In this document: positions 48,020 to 57,861 of the stretch, piece by piece
How positions within the stretch are numbered: the first letter of the stretch is position 1
Layout of the letters: each line of letters opens with the position of its first letter
Assembly (NCBI GenBank): GCA_964497185.1
Contig: CAZCBX010000003.1
Coordinates: 134,585-198,584 of the forward strand
Direction of reading: 5' to 3'
Source: CAZCBX01 sp964497185
GTDB lineage: Bacteria; Bdellovibrionota_G; JALEGL01; JAGRMV01
Length of the DNA: 64,000 nt
Program-made: the position numbers and the translations under genes
Notes under the pieces: generated by a model
What the model saw: only the letters and a program-made list of their open reading frames with translations
What the model was told of the DNA's origin: nothing
Databases searched by the model: none

Positions 48020-50699
48020 ATACGTTTTTGTTCTTTTTGTTATTTTGATCGGGCTTTTGGGGTCTGCTCAGCTTTTCGCTCAGATCAACAATGAGACGCA
48101 GGAAGTCCCGCTGGTGCTTTTAAAGCTCAACGAAATTCGTGACTTTCCCGTTAACAATTTTCGAAATTTCATTGTTACCAACCCTTCCATTCTTTCCGTG
48201 GAAAATCTGCCCGGCAATGTTTTGCGCATCACCGCCAATCGCACGGGTAAAACTTTTGTCTACATATGGGATGCCGATGGTCGAAAAACCCTGCAATTTG
48301 AAGTCACAGGCGCTGCGCCCAACATCGTTGAAAATTTCCGCCCGGGTTATAACCCTCAGGGCAATGAATACATATACCGAACCACCAGTAATTTTCAGCG
48401 CGCCAACGGCCAATGGCTTGATCCCATTTGGAACCATGATTTTTCATCGTCGGTAACCCTCGACTCACAGCGCTATTGGCGGACTTTTTTACGCGGCACG
48501 ACCAACGCAATTGGCTTAGAGGACAGCCAATCCTATACACCTTTTTCCTCTGCCACGGTGCCCAATCAAATGCTAACTTATTATGAGTCGCCATCTACAA
48601 CCGTGGCCTTGGGTGATGTGAACTATGATCCAGGCCGCTTATCACTTAACGGTTTTCCGCTTCGCGGTGGATTATTTCAGCTTAACCATCCCAAGCGTCG
48701 TGATCAATTTCAACTATTTGGCGGGGCCGCGCGCAATTTGACCCGTGAGAATTATTTTTTTTCACAGCCCAAAGAATATTTGTACGGCGTGTCGGGCACC
48801 AAAGAACTGTGGCCCAACATCATTGCGCAGGGTAGCTTTATTTATCTGGATCAACCTGAAGAGGCCGGCACTTTTTTTAATCCCAATCCAGAAAATGATT
48901 TTGTGGGTGATCTAACATTGATCGCGCGGCCGCTCAATCATGATTTTACGCTGGAAGGTGAATATGCACGCTCCAGCGATGGCCAGGCCTATCGGGGCTT
49001 GGTGGAATACGCACCCTACTGGGGTCGAATCTTGTTGTCCCACCGCGACATTAGTAAAAACTACATTACGCCAACCAGCTTTTTTCTGCTACAAGATTTG
49101 GAAGAAACCAGCGTCATTGCCGATGTATACGCCACCGATGCATCCACATGGAACGTTAATTATCAACGCAGTGTGTTTGGCTCCAATGACGTAAATTTGG
49201 ACAACACCACCACCAACCATCGCATCACCGCCAGCAACCTATACAAACTTTCCAAAGAAAAAAGCATCATCACCGGGGCCACTTCGTCCTTCGGCAATGC
49301 GCAAAATAGCCGTCAAAATCAACAGCGCGCCTTTGTCACCTACCAAAAACTCGATCAGCAAACCAAAGACTTTCTCTATGCGCAGGCTTTTCTGGAGCAT
49401 AGCTACATTGACCTATCTTTTCAAAACGTTCGACGCTTTGGGGTGGGTTATGATACGCGTGCAACGCTCAATCGAAGCCGAGGCTTTTCCTACAATCTTC
49501 AGCATACCTTTCGGGTTCAACAGCTTCGCAAGGAACAAACTTCTGCAGACACCAACGAAATTAATTACGAGTATTCCATTTTGCTGGGCCCCACTGTGAT
49601 GTGGGAACGCGGCAAGCACACCGCGAGTTTGGGCGCTTTAAACAATTTAATTTTTCAAGACACCTTTGACAACTGGTCCAACTTGCTACAAACCTTCGCC
49701 AGTTATTACTACAATGCCAACACCGCGCTTCAAGTGGGTGTGCGCAGCCAATACAATGTGGATCCTGGTTTGGATTACTCGTATGCTTCTGTTCTGGGCG
49801 AGTTTGTGTATCGTTTTGGCTCAAAGGTTCCCGATACGTTACTGTCGGCTTTTCAGTCTTCGGGTACGCTCGAAGGGGTGGTGTTTTTGGACCAAAATGA
49901 CGATGGCCGTTTTCAACCCAATGAACCTTTGGTGCCCTACCCCGCCATCGTGCTCAATCGTCAAAAAGCGGTTGAGGCCATCAACGGTGATTTTCGATAC
50001 AAGGTGGATGCGGGTGAAAACCAAGTGATGGTGCATTTACCCAACGCTTATCAAGATTATCAGTTCACCACCACCAATCCCCAGGTGGTTGACGTGTATC
50101 CTGGCGAGCGAAAAACTGTTTTTTTTGGCATCAATCGTCGTCTGATCATTCAAGGCAGGGTACAACTGATTCAAGAAAGCACCACCGACAAACTTGGCTT
50201 TAAAAACGCTGTGGTGGAAATCAAGGGCGATCGTTCATCCAAAACGGTCACCACCACGCGAACCGGCTTGTTCAATACCTATGTAACCGAACCTGGCACC
50301 TACACGGCCACTGTGCTCACGTCGGAGCTACCCAGCGGATACAAATCAACGCCCAGCAGCAGCATCGAATTTACCGTGAAGCAAGACGAAGTCACCAAGC
50401 TTCAACCCATGCAGATTCTGGCCAAACGCAGGGTGTTTGGTTTTGCCTTTGTGGATGAAAATCAAAATCGGCGCATGGACCCAAATGAAAAAGTCTTGTC
50501 TGGCATTGAAGTGCACATTGGAAAATACACAACGGTCACCGATCAAGATGGCAGCTTTGCATTTGATGGCCTTCCTGCCGGCGCGCATGCGCTATCGGTA
50601 ACGCCACAAACTGTACAAGGACGCCATGTAAATCTAGCAGAGTCCGAAATTGTACTGCCCATGGCGGGACGGGTGGATTTGCCGCTGGCCTATCAATAA
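48003..50699 (+). CDS. Outer-membrane protein: pilus-assembly N-domain, barrel, SdrD/Cna-B-like repeats
   Basis: 898 aa from a TTG start that overlaps the chaperone stop. Seen: signal peptide ending AQLFA (residue 26); a T2SS/T3SS pilus N-terminal-type domain at 34-103 (VPLVLLKLNEIRDFPV, TNPSILSVENLPGNVLRI, GKTFVYIWD), as in CpaC-like secretins; a beta-barrel-like middle at about 110-610 with alternating aromatic strands; then three repeat domains from 618, two of them opening GVVFLDQNDDGRFQPNEP and GFAFVDENQNRRMDPNEK, Ca-binding SdrD-B/Cna-B-like loops. Its place beside a PapD-like chaperone and subunits suggests an usher- or anchor-like role; no secretin core is seen. Confidence 0.65.
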   Translation: MLTNRKYVFVLFVILIGLLGSAQLFAQINNETQEVPLVLLKLNEIRDFPVNNFRNFIVTNPSILSVENLPGNVLRITANRTGKTFVYIWDADGRKTLQFEVTGAAPNIVENFRPGYNPQGNEYIYRTTSNFQRANGQWLDPIWNHDFSSSVTLDSQRYWRTFLRGTTNAIGLEDSQSYTPFSSATVPNQMLTYYESPSTTVALGDVNYDPGRLSLNGFPLRGGLFQLNHPKRRDQFQLFGGAARNLTRENYFFSQPKEYLYGVSGTKELWPNIIAQGSFIYLDQPEEAGTFFNPNPENDFVGDLTLIARPLNHDFTLEGEYARSSDGQAYRGLVEYAPYWGRILLSHRDISKNYITPTSFFLLQDLEETSVIADVYATDASTWNVNYQRSVFGSNDVNLDNTTTNHRITASNLYKLSKEKSIITGATSSFGNAQNSRQNQQRAFVTYQKLDQQTKDFLYAQAFLEHSYIDLSFQNVRRFGVGYDTRATLNRSRGFSYNLQHTFRVQQLRKEQTSADTNEINYEYSILLGPTVMWERGKHTASLGALNNLIFQDTFDNWSNLLQTFASYYYNANTALQVGVRSQYNVDPGLDYSYASVLGEFVYRFGSKVPDTLLSAFQSSGTLEGVVFLDQNDDGRFQPNEPLVPYPAIVLNRQKAVEAINGDFRYKVDAGENQVMVHLPNAYQDYQFTTTNPQVVDVYPGERKTVFFGINRRLIIQGRVQLIQESTTDKLGFKNAVVEIKGDRSSKTVTTTRTGLFNTYVTEPGTYTATVLTSELPSGYKSTPSSSIEFTVKQDEVTKLQPMQILAKRRVFGFAFVDENQNRRMDPNEKVLSGIEVHIGKYTTVTDQDGSFAFDGLPAGAHALSVTPQTVQGRHVNLAESEIVLPMAGRVDLPLAYQ

Positions 50700-50726
50700 T
50701 GGTTTGGCAAAAAGCTAAAAAGAAAA

Positions 50727-51320
50727 TCAGTTTACCACCGCGATAAAATCCAACTGTGAGGTGAAGGTGGATGCGGTCGAATCGCTGTAAAGCACTTTTA
50801 CAAATTGGGTGAGGTCCAGTGTCGGCACAAGGGTCGCTCCTTCACAAATAACGCTGCCTGGAATGTGGGTCATCCAATTGACGCCGCAAAAAGCGTTGTT
50901 CACGTTTCGGGTTAAAAATGCGGCATAACTGTTGGGTGGACGAATCAAATCAGATTGACTGCTAGGATTGGTCGCACCATGGCCATACAAAGCATAGGTT
51001 CGGCCCGAGGTTTCTCCTGATCCTACCTTAACCGCAACTTTAAGGGAGTTAAAGGTAGACTGCTGCGAACTTCCCACACCCAAGGTAATAAAATAGCCAA
51101 AAAAAGCAGCGGACACGGTATCGTCCCGAAAAGTTTGATCGGCCTGACTACCTGAAATGACTGTGGGTAAGCTGGTGTCCACGGTAATGCTCACGGCGAG
51201 TTGTCCACCGCTGGGCACAAATTTGGCACCGCCCAGCCGCATGGCAATTTTCTGCGCGTGTGCGTCCAAACAAGTCAGGAGCAAGCACAGTATGCTGATA
51301 TGTTGAAGCAGTCGAATCAC
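50727..51320 (-). CDS. Secreted surface subunit A (paralogue of 51427-52113)
   Basis: 197 aa. GTG start at 51320 with AAAGGA six bases upstream gives the signal peptide MIRLLQHISILCLLLTCLDAHA; an ATG at 51341 is less well placed. The mature chain shares with the neighbouring protein GGQLAVSITVDTSLP, ADQTFRDDTVSAAFFGYF and the ending TQFVKVLYSDSTASTFTSQLDFIAVV, with one Cys pair. A small beta-rich secreted protein next to a chaperone and an outer-membrane protein is likely a surface-polymer subunit or adhesin. No named family recognised. Confidence 0.65.
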   Translation of the reverse strand: MIRLLQHISILCLLLTCLDAHAQKIAMRLGGAKFVPSGGQLAVSITVDTSLPTVISGSQADQTFRDDTVSAAFFGYFITLGVGSSQQSTFNSLKVAVKVGSGETSGRTYALYGHGATNPSSQSDLIRPPNSYAAFLTRNVNNAFCGVNWMTHIPGSVICEGATLVPTLDLTQFVKVLYSDSTASTFTSQLDFIAVVN

Positions 51321-51362
51321 ATTATGTCCTTTGTACTGCATTGTTTTGGTTTATTCAAAAAA

Positions 51363-51395
51363 ATCCCCTGCCACGATACAGCTGTGGCAGGGGAT
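51363..51395 (-). terminator. Rho-independent terminator between the two subunit genes
   Basis: Perfect 12-bp stem (arms at 51363-51374 and 51384-51395, ATCCCCTGCCAC on the plus strand) with a 9-base loop; on the minus strand it is followed by seven Ts. It ends the transcript of the 51427-52113 gene, so subunit A is expressed separately or by read-through. Confidence 0.9.
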
Positions 51396-51426
51396 GGTTT
51401 TCACCAGTGTCACTCCGCGATAGGTT

Positions 51427-52113
51427 TTACTCGGCAACAGCAGTGAATTCGACTTGTGAAACAATGGCGGCACTATCCGGATCGGAGTACAGCACTTTCA
51501 CAAACTGGGTAATATCCATGTTGGCCACATCGGAACCACCAGCACAGTTTAAGCTGGCGCTTAAGCCGTTGGCGGCATAGCTAGGACCACAATGCACACC
51601 ATTAGACCCGGCGGTGGCAAACGTGGTGGCTGATGCAGGCGCAATGGTTAAGTCACCTTCAACCGATGGCGTGGTGGTACCATTGCCTAGCAAGTAGTAT
51701 GAACGGTTGGACGTTTCACCTGCACCTTTGTTAATTTTGATGTTCACGTTGGCAGGCGTTTGGTTAGTTGAACGCACACCTGTGGATAGGTAGTAACCAA
51801 AGTAAGCGGCACCCACTGCATCATCTTTAAACAACTGATCGGCAGCGGTACCCACCGATACAGCGGGTGTCGATGTGTCTACCGAAATGGATACGCTTAG
51901 CTCACCGGCTGCCGTACCCATATTGGCACCACCGACTTCCAAACGAATGGAGGCTACGGGGGTTGCGTTAATGTTACTGATTAAGGGAGAACCGGCTGTC
52001 GTGGTGTTTGACAGAGTTCCTGTGTCGATGGCCGCACCATAACTGGGTGACGCCCAGCCCATGATCGCCATTAAACCTAATGTCATTGATGTTTTGATTG
52101 TTCTTGTAAGCAT
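51427..52113 (-). CDS. Secreted surface subunit B (paralogue of 50727-51320)
   Basis: 228 aa. Signal peptide ending WASPSYG (residue 26). Shares with subunit A the pattern G.LSVSI.VDTS..., ADQLFKDDAVGAAYFGYYLSTGV and the ending TQFVKVLYSDPDSAAIVSQVEFTAV; two Cys (VHCGP, LNCAG). Ala/Thr/Ser-rich, beta type. AAAGGA lies eight bases before the ATG. Strong ribosome site, own terminator and an AT-rich promoter region suggest high expression, as for a major subunit. Confidence 0.68.
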   Translation of the reverse strand: MLTRTIKTSMTLGLMAIMGWASPSYGAAIDTGTLSNTTTAGSPLISNINATPVASIRLEVGGANMGTAAGELSVSISVDTSTPAVSVGTAADQLFKDDAVGAAYFGYYLSTGVRSTNQTPANVNIKINKGAGETSNRSYYLLGNGTTTPSVEGDLTIAPASATTFATAGSNGVHCGPSYAANGLSASLNCAGGSDVANMDITQFVKVLYSDPDSAAIVSQVEFTAVAE

Positions 52114-52474
52114 GAGTTAATTCCTTTCTTTGAGATAAAACCTTCGCTACATTCATAGTGTATGAAAGGTCACTTAAAAAAGCTAATTTCATTAAAACTA
52201 CAAAAATATGGCTAATATGTGATTATATTTGTTTTAATAACAATAAGGTAAGATTTGTTACTTAATTTTACCTTTATTTGTAAACTTATGTTTACGAATT
52301 AGGCCAAATGTAGGGGAAATCCATGATATTGAAAAAAAAGAAGTTTTTTTTAAGTTATTGAAATTACTTTATTTTTTTTAGTACAAATGAACGTTTTTTC
52401 ACGCTTTATTCGGTAAATTTCAAAGATGCAGCGTGCAATGAAGCCACTTTACTCGAAAAAAGTAACATTTTAAG
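52114..52474. promoter_or_regulatory. AT-rich intergenic region upstream of subunit B
   Basis: 360 bp without a gene, markedly A+T-rich. Contains an inverted repeat GTAAAC-TTAT-GTTTAC (52280-52295, extending to TTTG/CGAA) and many TTTA/AAAT blocks. Likely the regulatory region of the minus-strand subunit B gene. No -10/-35 pair can be singled out among many AT-rich candidates. Confidence 0.5.
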
Positions 52475-55400
52475 CTACTTGCCGGTTGCTTTTTCTCGCA
52501 ATAGAAGCTTGGCATATGTTTCTGCGGAGGTCACTGCAATGTACGTGGCTTTGGCCATACGCATGTTCCAGGATGGATGAATACGCGCCTTGCATAATAA
52601 GGTATAGATCATATAATTCTTTACATAACTAATGTGTGAGCCCGAGGTGACATCCCAAGCCCGATAAAACAACCAACGGTTGATGCCCTCATAGGCCTCA
52701 TCCGAAAGGTCATCCAAAAACATGGGCGACAAAACGGGAATAGAGAAATTTTCTGAATTGTATGCCTCCGGCGCCATGACAGCGACCGGATGCCAGTCCA
52801 ACGCCTGATTTAAAAATCTTTCATCTTCAGCCTCGTGGTCCGCTGGGTATTGTTCTGCCAAATAGTCCGCATACCAATCCAATAGCTGTTCTTGTGTGTC
52901 GCCACTGTCAGCAATTTTTGTGAGCAATTTTTGATTGACCAAGTGATCATACAATTGGTTTTCAGTTTGAATTTCTGGGTGCTCGGCCAAAATTTCCTCC
53001 ACCTGCGTCGTCACTTGATCCAGTATGGCCTTATAATCAAGATAAAATGCATGATCATCGCTGATCAAACGGTTGTATGGTTTAAGTGGCTGTTGGCGAA
53101 GCTCAGGTGACAAGCTCATTTGCTGAACAAATGCTTCCCAATCTTGATCGTTGGCCAACCATTCGTCGCCGTGGCCCCATAAATGTTTTTCCGCAAGTGT
53201 ATACATGGGTGCATCCAGCACTGCGGCCATACCCGCCATAAACACCGTTTCCTTACCAATTTTTCGAATGGGCGTATTCGGGGTGGCTTTACTGGTAAAC
53301 ACTTTTGAGCGAATAAAATTGCCCAACGTTTTTAGCGTTACGTCAAACATTGCACGCGACCAGAATTCACCTGTGGTCATGTCATCATCACGATGAATGA
53401 CCGTATAGGCGCCCGCTTCTGTTACTGCACCGGTCATCATCATAAAACGGTTCATGGAATTGTTGGACAAGTTGCGGATGGCCGAGGTGGGGTTGGCACA
53501 CTCGCGATACACCATCGATCGAACTTTGGCGCGGTGATAATTTTTCTTAAAGGATCGACGCACCTGCGTGTAAGTGGGCCGACTCATTTTGGCCATGTCC
53601 TCGTTAAACCCTTTTTGCAACGTCATCATTTCTTTTTCTAAGCTACGATAAAAGCGTTTTAAAAAAACCTCTTTGGAAGGCATCAAAGAAAAGGCTCCCG
53701 GCGATGTCTGACTGGAAGGGGCATGGTTGATAAAACGATTGAGCACCATGCTGTTTTCCAACTCAGCAACCCTTGTTTCGATGATGTTTCGATGGGCAAG
53801 CGCAAAACGCAAATCAAAGCTGTCAAGATAGCGTTTTCGATACAGCACCTCAATTTGTTCCAGTGTAAAGCCATAATCGCTTTGCAGGCGACGCGCGATT
53901 TGCATGTTCACTTGATATTCGCGGTATTTGCCATATTGGGCCACCGTAAAAAAATCATTGAAATGCTGGGAAATCAGCTCTTTGCGCTTTTGATAATATT
54001 TTCGGGAAAGCAATTCGGTGCTGTCCAACCCGAAGCTTCGGCGAAGCTGCTGCCATATATTGGTCTCCTCGTATACAGCAAATTCAACGGCGCGCTCAAA
54101 GGCTCGGCAATCAATGATGTTTTCAATTTTACCATCAAAATTGCGCAATAAATGCACCCAATTAAATTTGTCAAAAATATGACTGCGAATCAATACGCGT
54201 AGCGCATGATCTATTTCTGGTAGCAGATTGGATTTTACCCGAATCTGCTTAAGCATGGCTTTGTGTAGAAATTTTTCTCGCGTGCTAAAAGCTACTTTTT
54301 TTCCGTCAACATAGACAAAAGGCTTGATGGCGCCACGGTCATCCACAAAATACTTCATTTCTTTTAAGAGTGCCTGATATTGATTTTTGGTTAGAAATTC
54401 AACGTTGAGTTTTTCACCAACGGCCTGAAGCTTCTGCAAATAACGCAAGAGTTTGGCTTCACGTGCAAACCTTTGGGCTTGGGTGCCGGCGCGCTTGATT
54501 AAAAAAGTGCGCAACTGTATGCGCAACTGGATGGCTTTTTTACTTCCTAAAAACCGGTACCACAGGGGTCGCGCCAGCTCTCGAAAATCTTCGACGTTCC
54601 GGCTTACCCTGGCTTTGATTTTCTTCATGAATGTGGGGGACTCAGCGGTATTGGAAGCAGTAACCTGCTCTGCTGGGCCCAAAAGCGCTCGGTTTTGAAG
54701 TTTTGGCGCCGCTTCACGAAGAAAATTTTTGGCCAAAATTTCTTGCTCTTTGCGAATGCGCTCGATCTTTGCGGCATCGGAAATATTTTTGGTGCGCTGA
54801 ACCGTTTGATCATGAAGAATGTTGATAAACTTGCGGTAATCTTGTCGGCTCACCTGATCCACACTGGTGATGCTGTGAAACACATTGCCATCGTCAAAAA
54901 AGTGGCCATTTTGTTCAGGGTCTTGCACTTTCCGAATGTCTTCCATCTCGGCCATCCGTCTTTTTTGCACTTCACGAAACTCTTTGCTGAATGTTTCTCG
55001 GACAAACCGTTTGCCTGTTTTATAAACAAAAGGCGCTTCCAGGGATGCAAACAATAAAACGCCAATAGACGCATTAAGCCACGCGGAGTGAATTTGACCT
55101 TCAAGCGCATTTAAAAAATCTGCCGACTCATATGCGCTGGTATGGCCTGTGGCCATGGAAGCCACGGCATCATTTTTTAGCTCATACAATTCGACCAGTT
55201 CGTAAATATTCAGCCCGCCATAGGCAACAGACAAGGCGCCAAAAACATACGCATTGACCGCCATGGCTGCCTCCGAGGTAAGCGCAAGCCAACTACTCAT
55301 GCCCATGGTTACTGGCAGGGCCAAAGCTGATAGCGCAATGAGAATGGTGTTGTATTGTTGAATTTTTTGGGCATCCTCTTGAATGCGGTCGCGCATTTCC

Positions 55401-57679
55401 AGCATAACGCCACATAAAAAGTATCCATTTTCCATCGTTTGTTGATCTTGAAAGTATTCCAACACCGGCAGCGGGTAATGCTCCAGCATACTTTGAAACT
55501 CTTCGGTGTACTGCTCTCCACGTGCTTCCAGCACCGAACGTGTGGGTTTGTCGGCCAGGTGATACAACCCCCGCAATTCGACCAAGTCATCCAGCTTGTC
55601 CACCAAAGCTTCTCGAATATGCGCTGTGAGCTCGGCCAATTTTTCTCGTTTCAGAGAAAAAGTAGAACGTACATTGGCATCTTTGGGCCGGTAATCTTTG
55701 TAAGGTGCAAGTTTATTGTACGTGATGGCCATCGATCGGTTGGACGTATTGGCATAGAGCTCTCGAATCTCAGCATTGAATGTACGAGAGCCAAACAACA
55801 CCCCTGCGCCAAGGCATTTTTCTACGATGTCTTTTTTCTTTAAGCCCAGCCAATCCAGCGCTTTTTCAGACGTCATGATGCTCTGGAAATAGGGGTGTTG
55901 AAAAACAGGTTCGCTCAGGATCTCCAATGCTTGGCGCGTCTTGCTTTTGTCTTCTTCGGATAGCGTAGCCAGCTCTTGCGCATTTTTGCCCATATCATGG
56001 CAATAGTCGTTGGCCACTTTGATCTTTTTTTCAAGATCTTTGAGTTCAAATTCCAACCGTGCGGCCTCAAAAGAAATATTGGCAAAGCGCTGGTAGTGCT
56101 CATAGAAATCTTTTTCGTATTGTTCATGCCAAGCTTCGCTGCACAAATCAGGCTGCATATTGCATGTGGCCTTTTGAAACTTTTGAATAAAATCCGGGAA
56201 GGAAGCAAACTCGGTGGTGTGCCCATCCATGGTTTGTATAAAAAGTTGCTGAAGAAAATACGACATGGCCACTTGAATCACCACTTTGGGATATGAGCCA
56301 TGGAAAAACCGTGCATAAACAGCCGGAAAAGAAAGGCTGGTTTTGGCATTTGTTAATCTTGCCAGAGACCCTTGCGTGATTTGCTGTTCAAAAGTTTGCT
56401 TGTTAGACCGATTGCTTTGCAAATCATGCAACAGTTGCGCTTGGGTGGGGGGCAGCTGTTGTTGCGGATGGTTGGGAGTGGGGATGGTTTGTTTGGCTTT
56501 GCTCTCCTGCGCCATTTGTACAGAGGCATAGGTATCGCTGGGCTGAGGTAAGGGGCCAAACGCCATGGCCTGCCAATCATAATCCGGTAAATAAGCATCT
56601 TCATACAAAGCAAATTTTTTGTACAACAAGCCCTGGCTTTTTAAACGCTGCACCAATGCTTTTCTGTTGCCAACATCATCTTGCATGTCCGTTAGATTTG
56701 GGAGACGGAAAATGTACCACTCCAGCAATTCCTCTTGACTTAAATCCTGCGGCGTTTGCTGCGTGAATTTTTCCTCCAAATATTGGATGTTGAGTTGTTT
56801 CACATAGGTTTGATCGGCGAGGTCTTGCGGTTGAAGCGTATAATTTTGTGAAAATACTTTTTGCGCGTATCCGTACGACCGCTGAAGCCGATTTGGCACA
56901 TTTCCAATGGGACAAGCGCGGAGTTGCTGCTGAAAATGTTCACGTTGAACCGTCAGCGCAAGGCTGCTGGACATTTCTTGATATTGATCCAATTCGGATA
57001 CGGCTTTTTGGTACATGTAATAAAAGGCATTGGCTTCAGGAGACTGCTCACCCGCGGTCAGGACTTTTTGCTGATATGCCTCGTTCCACCGTTTTAGATA
57101 TTCGTATTCACTTTCAAAATCTTTGTATTCCATGGTGTCGGGGTTCAAACATGCTTGAATAAAGCGGGGGTTTTCCATGTGTGGTTTTTCAAAAAATTGA
57201 TCTTTGTGGGTGATGCATTGTTGGGTGCGCCGAACCACATCCTCATGCCCATCCTGCATGGCCAATTTCAATAGAGAATGCCCACAGTATAAAGGTGTAA
57301 AGCGGTCTATGTTTTGAACAAAGTATCCATGGCATTGGGTGGGATCATTCATGCAATCTCGCAGATAACGCTGATTGCCGGTGAGCTGTTGGCCAGGGGT
57401 CAAGTGCAGGCTTTGGTTCAACGCTTGAAATTGTTCATCCAAATTTTGCAGTATGCGCGGCCAGCGATAGCTTCGACCTGATTGAAAACCATCGTCCAAG
57501 ACCTGCGCAGAGCTCAGCGAGGGTGATTTGACCACAGCGCGAATTTGATCGGCATATTCAACACAGATTTCAGGAACGATGGGTACAGCCGATGCTTGGT
57601 TGTGAACCAAAAGTCCAACCAAAAAGCATAGGGCTGCGAGGACTTGAGGCCCCCTTCTGTCAAGTCGTAGTACTTCCAT
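52475..57679 (-). CDS. Giant exported protein (1734 aa), unknown function
   Basis: 1734 aa, not recognised. Seen: signal peptide ending NQASA (residue 31); a Cys-containing N-terminal region with one ankyrin-like unit (GHSLLKLAMQDGHEDVVRR, residues 133-151); a Pro/Gln-rich stretch near 390-430; mainly helical, charged segments; a hydrophobic, Ala/Leu-rich patch at about 776-825 (YNTILIALSALALPV, MAVNAYVFGALSVAYGG) and another at 863-885. No peptidase, glycosidase or nuclease motif is visible. Hydrophobic hairpins inside a large secreted protein recall pore-forming toxins or surface translocators, a weak analogy. Single gene with flanking intergenic regions of 200-360 bp. Confidence 0.7.
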   Translation of the reverse strand: MEVLRLDRRGPQVLAALCFLVGLLVHNQASAVPIVPEICVEYADQIRAVVKSPSLSSAQVLDDGFQSGRSYRWPRILQNLDEQFQALNQSLHLTPGQQLTGNQRYLRDCMNDPTQCHGYFVQNIDRFTPLYCGHSLLKLAMQDGHEDVVRRTQQCITHKDQFFEKPHMENPRFIQACLNPDTMEYKDFESEYEYLKRWNEAYQQKVLTAGEQSPEANAFYYMYQKAVSELDQYQEMSSSLALTVQREHFQQQLRACPIGNVPNRLQRSYGYAQKVFSQNYTLQPQDLADQTYVKQLNIQYLEEKFTQQTPQDLSQEELLEWYIFRLPNLTDMQDDVGNRKALVQRLKSQGLLYKKFALYEDAYLPDYDWQAMAFGPLPQPSDTYASVQMAQESKAKQTIPTPNHPQQQLPPTQAQLLHDLQSNRSNKQTFEQQITQGSLARLTNAKTSLSFPAVYARFFHGSYPKVVIQVAMSYFLQQLFIQTMDGHTTEFASFPDFIQKFQKATCNMQPDLCSEAWHEQYEKDFYEHYQRFANISFEAARLEFELKDLEKKIKVANDYCHDMGKNAQELATLSEEDKSKTRQALEILSEPVFQHPYFQSIMTSEKALDWLGLKKKDIVEKCLGAGVLFGSRTFNAEIRELYANTSNRSMAITYNKLAPYKDYRPKDANVRSTFSLKREKLAELTAHIREALVDKLDDLVELRGLYHLADKPTRSVLEARGEQYTEEFQSMLEHYPLPVLEYFQDQQTMENGYFLCGVMLEMRDRIQEDAQKIQQYNTILIALSALALPVTMGMSSWLALTSEAAMAVNAYVFGALSVAYGGLNIYELVELYELKNDAVASMATGHTSAYESADFLNALEGQIHSAWLNASIGVLLFASLEAPFVYKTGKRFVRETFSKEFREVQKRRMAEMEDIRKVQDPEQNGHFFDDGNVFHSITSVDQVSRQDYRKFINILHDQTVQRTKNISDAAKIERIRKEQEILAKNFLREAAPKLQNRALLGPAEQVTASNTAESPTFMKKIKARVSRNVEDFRELARPLWYRFLGSKKAIQLRIQLRTFLIKRAGTQAQRFAREAKLLRYLQKLQAVGEKLNVEFLTKNQYQALLKEMKYFVDDRGAIKPFVYVDGKKVAFSTREKFLHKAMLKQIRVKSNLLPEIDHALRVLIRSHIFDKFNWVHLLRNFDGKIENIIDCRAFERAVEFAVYEETNIWQQLRRSFGLDSTELLSRKYYQKRKELISQHFNDFFTVAQYGKYREYQVNMQIARRLQSDYGFTLEQIEVLYRKRYLDSFDLRFALAHRNIIETRVAELENSMVLNRFINHAPSSQTSPGAFSLMPSKEVFLKRFYRSLEKEMMTLQKGFNEDMAKMSRPTYTQVRRSFKKNYHRAKVRSMVYRECANPTSAIRNLSNNSMNRFMMMTGAVTEAGAYTVIHRDDDMTTGEFWSRAMFDVTLKTLGNFIRSKVFTSKATPNTPIRKIGKETVFMAGMAAVLDAPMYTLAEKHLWGHGDEWLANDQDWEAFVQQMSLSPELRQQPLKPYNRLISDDHAFYLDYKAILDQVTTQVEEILAEHPEIQTENQLYDHLVNQKLLTKIADSGDTQEQLLDWYADYLAEQYPADHEAEDERFLNQALDWHPVAVMAPEAYNSENFSIPVLSPMFLDDLSDEAYEGINRWLFYRAWDVTSGSHISYVKNYMIYTLLCKARIHPSWNMRMAKATYIAVTSAETYAKLLLREKATGK

Positions 57680-57861
57680 ATTATATAGACAACCAATTTA
57701 ACACGCCAAGTCATGACATCGCAACGTCAAAATTAAAAATGAACTTAGATAAGTATTTGATATTATATGATTTTTATTGACGTGTGTTTTCTTTTACATA
57801 AAAAACATCGCCCTCAAAGAAAGCAAAACCATGGCGCCACTTCATCGGCAATGGGTCGGGT

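Noticed and set aside
57677..57685. TATAAT immediately before the ATG of the 1734-aa gene as its -10 box
   Set aside because: A -10 there would start transcription inside the codons after the ATG; it is more likely an AT-rich coincidence.
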